Shown here in pieces: positions 15,195 to 20,073 of a stretch of DNA of 20,073 nucleotides. Location of the stretch: contig JAJKJG010000317.1 in assembly GCA_021154065.1 (NCBI GenBank), positions 1 through 20,073 of the forward strand, read 5' to 3'. Source of the stretch: Methylobacterium sp. (GTDB lineage: Bacteria; Pseudomonadota; Alphaproteobacteria; Rhizobiales; Beijerinckiaceae). How positions within the stretch are numbered: position 1 is the stretch's first letter; every line of letters starts with the position of its first letter. The translations under genes and the position numbers were made by a program. The notes beneath the pieces were generated by a model. It was not told the DNA's origin and ran no database searches. It was given only the letters and a program-made list of their open reading frames with translations.

Positions 15195-15324
15195 GCCTCT
15201 CCCAGAGGGAGAGGCCGACTCGCCGGCAGGCGAGCGGGTGAGGGGCACGCCCTCACCGGTTAGCCCTGTCCCCTCACCCGGAGGCGCCTGCCGGCGCCTC
15301 TCGACCTCTCCCCTCGGGAGAGGT
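15195..15324. repeat. Palindromic repeat cluster (BIME/REP-like)
   Basis: Within the 414-base gene-free stretch 15184-15597, several hairpins follow one another. GCCTCTCCC/GGGAGAGGC with a three-base loop (15195-15215); CTCGCC/GGCGAG (15219-15234); a longer inverted pair CGGGTGAGGGG/CCCCTCACCCG (15235-15280 region); GAGGCGCC/GGCGCCTC (15281-15300); and ACCTCTCCC/GGGAGAGGT (15304-15324). First and last hairpins share the same core. This composite form is common between genes in Hyphomicrobiales. The remainder of the stretch (15325-15597) shows no convincing ORF; it holds the candidate promoter at 15453-15481. Confidence 0.8.
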
Positions 15325-15452
15325 GAGGGATGCTCCCAAACGCCGATCACGCCCGAGGGCGCATCGCGCTGTCGGGCGTTGACCTCCGGCCGAAGTCCAG
15401 GACCGCGACCGGTCGGCGGCTCCAGGGCTCGCTCGTACCGATTTTCGCGCTC

Positions 15453-15481
15453 CGGTTACGGATTTGCACCCGCAAAGTCAA
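15453..15481 (-). promoter_or_regulatory. Candidate promoter toward the ffh cluster
   Basis: On the minus strand TTGACT (15481-15476) is followed by 17 bases and TAACCG (15458-15453). The -35 match is good, the -10 match only partial. If used, the transcript would run through the whole repeat cluster before reaching the YHS-like gene 270 bases away, which makes this tentative. Confidence 0.3.
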
Positions 15482-15597
15482 GGAAAACGGCCGCTGGCGC
15501 GAGGCTCGGCGCGAGGCTTGGCCGGAGGAACCAGGGTCGAAATGGCGCCGTTGACGGGTGAACAACCGGCCGTCCGGCCGACGAATGGAATAGACCC

Positions 15598-15852
15598 ATG
15601 AACTACAATGACGGATTGGGCTGGCTCTTGATGAACTTCATCGGCCCGGCCGTGCTCGGCCTCCTCCTCGCCTGGGGCGGGTACCAGAGCTATGTGTGGC
15701 GGCGGCAGCGCGGCAAGCCGATCGACGCCCGCGCGATCGGGCACGATCCCGAGCCGACCGGACGCTATATCGCGGCCCTGGGCCTGCCGGTGCTTGCGAC
15801 CTTCGCGCTCATCGCGATCGTGGTCGCGACCCATGTCGGGCATCACGGCTAG
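15598..15852 (+). CDS. Small two-helix membrane protein, unknown function
   Basis: 84 residues. Two hydrophobic segments lie at about 9-27 (LLMNFIGPAVLGLLLAWGG) and 58-79 (AALGLPVLATFALIAIVVAT), separated by a basic loop (YVWRRQRGKPIDARAIGHD), so the loop probably faces the cytoplasm. No family was recognised. The ribosome binding site is weak (TGGAATAGACCC before ATG), but composition and the two well-placed helices favour a real gene. It is convergent with the GyrI-like gene, with only 18 bases between stops. The reverse-strand frame over this region carries no better candidate. Confidence 0.55.
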   Translation: MNYNDGLGWLLMNFIGPAVLGLLLAWGGYQSYVWRRQRGKPIDARAIGHDPEPTGRYIAALGLPVLATFALIAIVVATHVGHHG

Positions 15853-15870
15853 GCACTCCGCCGCGGCGCG

Positions 15871-16587
15871 TCACTTCGGCTGGACGAAGATGTTGAGCTC
15901 GAGTTCGGCGTCGCTTGCGTCCCTCGGGTCGTTGACGAACTCCTCGATGATCGGGTCGGCGACGACGATGCCCTTGGCCTCGAGATAAACCTCGATCATG
16001 TCGTAGGTCGTCTCGACGTCCTCATAGGAGCCCTTGTGGGTGAAGCGTAGCGCCCGGCCGGCGGGCGTCGTCCCGAAGCGGATCTCGTTCGTCAGCAGGG
16101 TGCCGCCTTCAGGCGCGCGCGCGATCGGGATCATGGCATCGTAGTTGAAGCTGCCGTCCGCGTTGAAATGCTGGAAGACCGCGACCGGCCGACCCGCCGG
16201 GGCGATCCCGGCTTTCTGGAGCTCCTCCTCGACCTTGCGCAGGGCGTTGCGGATCGTGACGAACCCCTCGTCCGCGCCGCTGGTGCCGGAGATCACCGCC
16301 GCCGGCTTTCCCGGCAGCGTCACCTCGGCGACGTCGCCGGCGTCGCCCGGCTCCGGAACGAGGGTCGGACGGGCGCCGCCGGGCGGGGGTGCCGGGGTCG
16401 CCGTCTGCGGGGGCGCAGGGGCGGGCGGCGCCGGCTGGGCCGTGCCGCCCGGCGGCGGCAGCGGCGCTCTCTCGACCGCGCCCGGCGCCGGGACGCCAGC
16501 AGCGGGCGGCGTCTGAGCCGAGGCGAGCGCCCCGGCGCCGAGCGCTAACGCAAGCGCTGCAAACCGCAGGGAATGGTGAAGGCACAT
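15871..16587 (-). CDS. Exported GyrI-like / effector-binding domain protein
   Basis: 238 residues from the ATG at 16587-16585, chosen because a signal peptide begins there ([20 protein letters not shown], cleavage after ASA); the frame continues to 16689 without conserved sequence. Residues 20-90 are a Pro/Ala/Gly-rich linker. Residues about 95-238 form a domain of the AraC effector-binding/GyrI type: [40 protein letters not shown] and [20 protein letters not shown] are the usual landmarks, ending [11 protein letters not shown] and a terminal strand. The domain binds small hydrophobic ligands in regulators, but here it is exported and has no DNA-binding part, so it probably senses or sequesters a periplasmic compound. 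It is divergent from dapF. Confidence 0.8.
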   Translation of the reverse strand: MCLHHSLRFAALALALGAGALASAQTPPAAGVPAPGAVERAPLPPPGGTAQPAPPAPAPPQTATPAPPPGGARPTLVPEPGDAGDVAEVTLPGKPAAVISGTSGADEGFVTIRNALRKVEEELQKAGIAPAGRPVAVFQHFNADGSFNYDAMIPIARAPEGGTLLTNEIRFGTTPAGRALRFTHKGSYEDVETTYDMIEVYLEAKGIVVADPIIEEFVNDPRDASDAELELNIFVQPK

Positions 16588-16737
16588 CGCGACAGCCTCG
16601 AATCGGGCTCCCGGCCCGGTGTTTCGACCATAGGTCGGTTTCCGAGCCGCGGCGTTGCGCGACTCGCGAAAGCGGTGGATTCGGCCCATATAGCGGCGAA
16701 ATCAACACCCTCCTCCAAGACAACGTCGGACCCTGCC

Positions 16738-17622
16738 GTGAGCGCGCTTGCGAACCGCCGCTTCCTGAAGATGAACGGTCTCGGCAACGAGATCGTGATC
16801 GTCGACCTGCGCGGCTCCGACTGGCGCCTTTCCGCCGAGGAGGCCCGGGCGGTCGCGGCCGAGCCGCGGTCGCGCTTCGACCAGCTGATGGCGATCCACG
16901 ACCCGGTCACGCCCGGCACCGACGCCTATTTGCGCATCTACAACACCGACGGCTCGCAATCCGCCGCCTGCGGCAACGGCACGCGCTGCGTCGCCTGGGC
17001 GATGATGAGCGATCCGGTCATGGCGCGCCCGGCCGACAAGGACGGCCTGCTCCTCGAGACCCGTGCCGGTCTCCTCCCAGTGTCGCGGGTCGGCGCGACG
17101 AGCTTTGCCGTCGACATGGGCAGGCCGCGCCTGCGCTGGGACGAGATCCCGTTGCGCGAGCCGTTCCAGGACACGCGCCGGATCGAGCTCCAGATCGGCC
17201 CGATCGACGCGCCGGTGCTGCACTCGCCCTCGGCGCTGAGCATGGGCAATCCGCACGCCATCTTCTGGGTCGACGACGTCGGCGCGCACGATCTTGCCCG
17301 CTTCGGCCCGATGCTCGAGAACCACCCGATCTTCCCCGAGCGCGCCAACATCTCGCTCGCGCAGATCGTCGCTCCGGACCACATCCGGCTCCGCGTTTGG
17401 GAGCGCGGCGCCGGGCTGACGAAGGCCTGCGGCTCGGCCGCCTGCGCGGCTCTCGTCGCCGCCGCGCGCAAGAAGCTCACCGGTCGCCGGGCGACCGTCA
17501 CGCTTCCCGGCGGCGATCTCCTCATCGAATGGCGCGACGACGACCACGTGCTGATGACCGGCCCGGTCGAGCTCGAATGGGAGGGCGTATTCGAGCCGGC
17601 GCTCTTTGCCGGGGCGGCGTGA
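16738..17622 (+). CDS. dapF: Diaminopimelate epimerase
   Basis: 294 residues from the GTG at 16738, giving [20 protein letters not shown], the N-terminus expected in alphaproteobacteria; an ATG at 16771 is possible but would cut into it, and an upstream frame to 16573 is not conserved. The two catalytic cysteines are present: Cys78 (AACGNGTRC) and Cys231 (TKACGSAAC). The enzyme interconverts LL- and meso-diaminopimelate for peptidoglycan and lysine synthesis. Its stop overlaps the mtaB start by one base (TGATG), so dapF, mtaB and ftsY form one unit. Confidence 0.97.
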   Translation: MSALANRRFLKMNGLGNEIVIVDLRGSDWRLSAEEARAVAAEPRSRFDQLMAIHDPVTPGTDAYLRIYNTDGSQSAACGNGTRCVAWAMMSDPVMARPADKDGLLLETRAGLLPVSRVGATSFAVDMGRPRLRWDEIPLREPFQDTRRIELQIGPIDAPVLHSPSALSMGNPHAIFWVDDVGAHDLARFGPMLENHPIFPERANISLAQIVAPDHIRLRVWERGAGLTKACGSAACAALVAAARKKLTGRRATVTLPGGDLLIEWRDDDHVLMTGPVELEWEGVFEPALFAGAA

Positions 17623-18866
17623 TGACGGTCGAGGTCGTCACCATGGGCTGCCGGCTCAACACTTACGAGTCGGAGGCGATGCGCGCCCAGGCGGAGGCCG
17701 CCGGGCACGCGGACCTCGTCATCGTCAACACCTGTGCGGTCACCGCCGAGGCGACGCGCCAGGCCCGCCAGTCGATCCGCCGCCTCGCCCGCCAGAACCC
17801 GCAGCGGCGCATCGTCGTCACCGGCTGCGCGGCGCAGATCGAGCCCGAGCGCTTCGCGGCCCTGCCCGGCGTGGCGCAGGTCGTCGGCAACGGCGACAAG
17901 CTGAAGGCCGAGACCTGGAGCGGGCTTGGCCTCGACGGCGGCGAGAAAATCCGGGTCGACGACCTCTTCTCGGTCAAGGAGACCGCGCTGCACCTGATCG
18001 ACGGCATGCGGGGACGCAGCCGCGCCTTCGTGCAGATCCAGAACGGCTGCGATCACCGCTGCACCTTCTGCATCATCCCCTACGGCCGGGGCAATTCGCG
18101 CTCCATCGCGATGGGCGCCGTCGTCGAGCAGGTCCGCGTCCTCGTTGCGCACGGGACCCGCGAGGTGGTGCTGACCGGCGTCGACATCACCGGCTACGGC
18201 AGGGATCTGCCCGGTGCGCCGAAGCTCGGCACGCTGGTGAAGAGCATCCTTCGTCACGTGCCGGAGCTTGCGCGCCTGCGTATCTCCTCGATCGATTCCG
18301 TCGAGGCCGACGACGATCTGCTCGACGCGCTCGCCACCGAGCCGCGGCTCATGCCGCACCTCCATCTGTCGCTGCAGGCCGGCGACGATCTTATCCTCAA
18401 GCGGATGAAGCGACGTCATTCGCGCGCCGATGCGATCCGGTTCTGCGACGAGGTCCGGCGGCTGCGGCCGGGCGTGGTGCTCGGCGCCGACATCATCGCC
18501 GGCTTCCCGACCGAGACCGAGGCGATGTTCGCCCGCTCGCTCGATCTCATCGACGAGTGCGGCCTGACGCATCTTCACGTCTTCCCGTTCTCGGCCCGGC
18601 CCGGCACGCCCGCGGCGCGCATGCCGCAGGTCGCCCGCGAGGTGGTGAAGGAGCGGGCGCGGCGCTTGCGCGACAGGGGCGAAGCAGCGCTCGCGCGGCA
18701 CCTTTCGGCCGAGGTCGGCACGCGGCGAATGGTGCTGACGGAGAGCCAGGGCGTCGGCCGCACCGAGGGTTTCGCGCTCGTCCGTTTCCGGGCGCCGGTG
18801 CCTGCCGGAGAGATCCGCGAGGCCGTAATCGCCGGACATGACGGCCGCGACCTGCTGGCTGCCTAG
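17622..18866 (+). CDS. mtaB: tRNA t6A37 methylthiotransferase MtaB
   Basis: 414 residues. The N-terminal methylthiotransferase domain supplies three iron-sulfur cysteines, Cys10 (MGCRLN), Cys38 (NTCAVT) and Cys69 (VTGCAAQ). The radical SAM motif is CDHRCTFC (Cys143, 147, 150), and the conserved GRGNSRS follows; the C-terminal 50 residues (RRMVLTESQGVGRTEGFALV) form a TRAM RNA-binding domain. MtaB converts t6A to ms2t6A at position 37 of ANN-decoding tRNAs. Lack of the MiaB-type start (TxGCQMNxxDS) and the CRLN variant separate it from MiaB. It overlaps dapF by one base and precedes ftsY by two. Confidence 0.95.
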   Translation: MTVEVVTMGCRLNTYESEAMRAQAEAAGHADLVIVNTCAVTAEATRQARQSIRRLARQNPQRRIVVTGCAAQIEPERFAALPGVAQVVGNGDKLKAETWSGLGLDGGEKIRVDDLFSVKETALHLIDGMRGRSRAFVQIQNGCDHRCTFCIIPYGRGNSRSIAMGAVVEQVRVLVAHGTREVVLTGVDITGYGRDLPGAPKLGTLVKSILRHVPELARLRISSIDSVEADDDLLDALATEPRLMPHLHLSLQAGDDLILKRMKRRHSRADAIRFCDEVRRLRPGVVLGADIIAGFPTETEAMFARSLDLIDECGLTHLHVFPFSARPGTPAARMPQVAREVVKERARRLRDRGEAALARHLSAEVGTRRMVLTESQGVGRTEGFALVRFRAPVPAGEIREAVIAGHDGRDLLAA

Positions 18867-18868
18867 CG

Positions 18869-20073
18869 ATGAGCCAGATGCAACGAAAACCCGGCTTCTG
18901 GGACCGCCTCATCGGGCGCGAGGCGGCGGAGCCGCCAAAGCCGGCCGCAGACCCGGCGGCGTCACGCTCCGAGGGGACACCCGATTTCACCACCGCGACC
19001 GGCGCCGATCCGGTCCCGGCGCAGGCGCGGGCGACGCAAGCCTCGCCCGAGACGCCGGCCAACGAGAAGCTTCCGCCCGAGCTTTCCGGCGCCGACCTCC
19101 AGCCCGTCGAGGGCGTCGAGCCGCAGGGCGCCGCCCCGACGGAGCCGGTGCCGCGCGCCGAGCCCGGCTCGTCGGAAGCTGCCGGCCCGAAGAGCTGGTG
19201 GCGGCGCCTCAGCGACGGCATGCGGCGCACCTCATCCTCGATCGGGGAGAGCGTCACCGGCCTGCTCACGAAGCGCAAGCTCGACAGCTCGACCCTGGAG
19301 GAGCTCGAGGACGTGCTGGTTCGGGCCGATCTCGGCATCGAGACCGCGACGCGCATCGCCGCGGCGATCGGCGAGGGCCGCTACGACAAGGAGATCTCGA
19401 CCGAGGAGGTAAAGCGCATCCTGGCCGGCGAGATCGAAAAGGTCCTGGCGCCGGTCGCGATCCCGCTCGCGATCGATCGGGCGAAGAAACCCTTCGTGCT
19501 GCTCATGATCGGCGTCAACGGCTCCGGCAAGACGACGACGATCGGCAAGCTCGCCCGCAAGCTCAAGGGGCAGGGCCTGAGCGTGACGATCGGCGCCGCC
19601 GACACCTTCCGGGCGGCGGCGATCGAGCAGCTCAAGGTCTGGGGCGAGCGCGCCGGCGTCCCCGTGGTGGCGCGCGAGCAAGGCGCCGACGCCGCCGGCG
19701 TCGCCTTCGAGGCGCTCGAGCGGGCAAAGGCGCAAGGCGCCGATGTCGTGATGATCGACACCGCCGGGCGGCTCCAGAACAAGGCCGGGCTCATGGCCGA
19801 GCTCGAGAAGATCGTGCGCGTCATCCGGAAGGTCGACCCGGAGGCCCCGCACGCGACGCTTCTGGTGCTCGACGCCACCGTCGGGCAGAACGCGGTCTCG
19901 CAGGTCGAGCTGTTCCACAAGGCGGCCGGCGTGACCGGCCTCGTCATGACCAAGCTCGACGGCACCGCCCGCGGCGGCATCCTCGTCGCGCTGGCGCAGA
20001 AATTCCGGCTGCCGGTGCACTTCATCGGCGTCGGCGAGGGCGTCGAGGACCTCGAGCCGTTCACGGCGCGCGC
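18869..20073 (+). CDS. ftsY: Signal recognition particle receptor FtsY, cut by window edge
   Basis: The ATG at 18869 starts two bases after the mtaB stop, and the frame is open to the edge, 401 residues visible. Residues 1-108 are an acidic Pro/Ala-rich A domain beginning MSQMQRKPGFWDRLIG, which is probably amphipathic and membrane-binding. The N domain follows from KSWWRRLSDGMRRT, and the G domain holds GVNGSGKTTT (215-224), DTFRAAA (about 244), DTAGR (about 297), TKLDGTARGG (about 361) and GVGEGVEDLEPF. The family usually ends only 10-15 residues after this last motif, so nearly all is present. FtsY receives Ffh-ribosome complexes at the inner membrane. Confidence 0.97.
   Translation, partial: MSQMQRKPGFWDRLIGREAAEPPKPAADPAASRSEGTPDFTTATGADPVPAQARATQASPETPANEKLPPELSGADLQPVEGVEPQGAAPTEPVPRAEPGSSEAAGPKSWWRRLSDGMRRTSSSIGESVTGLLTKRKLDSSTLEELEDVLVRADLGIETATRIAAAIGEGRYDKEISTEEVKRILAGEIEKVLAPVAIPLAIDRAKKPFVLLMIGVNGSGKTTTIGKLARKLKGQGLSVTIGAADTFRAAAIEQLKVWGERAGVPVVAREQGADAAGVAFEALERAKAQGADVVMIDTAGRLQNKAGLMAELEKIVRVIRKVDPEAPHATLLVLDATVGQNAVSQVELFHKAAGVTGLVMTKLDGTARGGILVALAQKFRLPVHFIGVGEGVEDLEPFTAR

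Noticed and set aside
15195..15324. CRISPR-like array
   Set aside because: The repeated pieces are self-palindromic, differ from each other and lack regular spacers; no cas genes are present.
16588..16737. TATAGC at 16689-16694 as a promoter for dapF
   Set aside because: The -10-like hexamer is attractive, but no acceptable -35 is found 16-18 bases upstream.
16389..17621. Upstream extension of the mtaB frame through dapF
   Set aside because: The frame happens to be open, but the extension is an Arg/Pro-rich reading of dapF; the MtaB family starts at the ATG overlapping the dapF stop.

Overview
The window is a GC-rich bacterial chromosome segment. Ribosomal, SRP and DapF/MtaB/FtsY gene content and order, together with the style of the intergenic palindromes, point to an alphaproteobacterium of the order Hyphomicrobiales (Rhizobiales). 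This is inference from content; no 16S gene is present. No tRNA, rRNA, CRISPR array or insertion sequence was seen.

Left part (1-4263, minus strand). At the left edge is a HigA-type antitoxin running off the window. Just upstream of it lies a degraded 3' end of its HigB toxin. Next comes a visibly AT-richer ORF of unknown function (410-1075). Then follows a one-base-overlapping pair: a radical SAM protein with a C-terminal helix-hairpin-helix region and a DUF4130-UdgX fusion, a predicted DNA-repair couple. A small VOC/glyoxalase-fold protein completes this part.

Transport block (4407-7300, plus strand). A complete TRAP transporter is encoded in the order small permease, large permease, periplasmic binding protein, probably for an organic acid. 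It converges with a small Cys-rich DUF1272 protein.

Translation/secretion block (7775-15183, minus strand). Read in the direction of transcription: a YHS-like small protein, ffh, rpsP, rimM, a GNAT acetyltransferase, a six-TM class III adenylate cyclase, trmD, a secreted AcpA/phospholipase-C-type phosphoesterase, then rplS. The common rpsP-rimM-trmD-rplS order is preserved but three unrelated genes sit inside it. Overlaps of 14 and 4 bases couple the first two additions to rimM and trmD. rplS appears to have its own promoter and a Rho-independent terminator.

Right part. A 414-base gene-free stretch (15184-15597) carries a dense palindromic repeat cluster. It is followed by a small membrane protein (plus), a convergent secreted GyrI-like-domain protein (minus), and a plus-strand run dapF-mtaB-ftsY, with ftsY cut by the right edge. 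Ffh and its receptor FtsY are therefore encoded about 4 kb apart on opposite strands.

The most unusual signals are: genes inserted into the ribosomal/tRNA-modification operon; two places where intergenic palindromic repeats seem to have been absorbed into reading frames (UdgX linker, RimM N-terminus); a perfect sliding-clamp-binding pentapeptide ending the radical SAM protein; and the foreign-looking ORF abutting a broken toxin-antitoxin locus.
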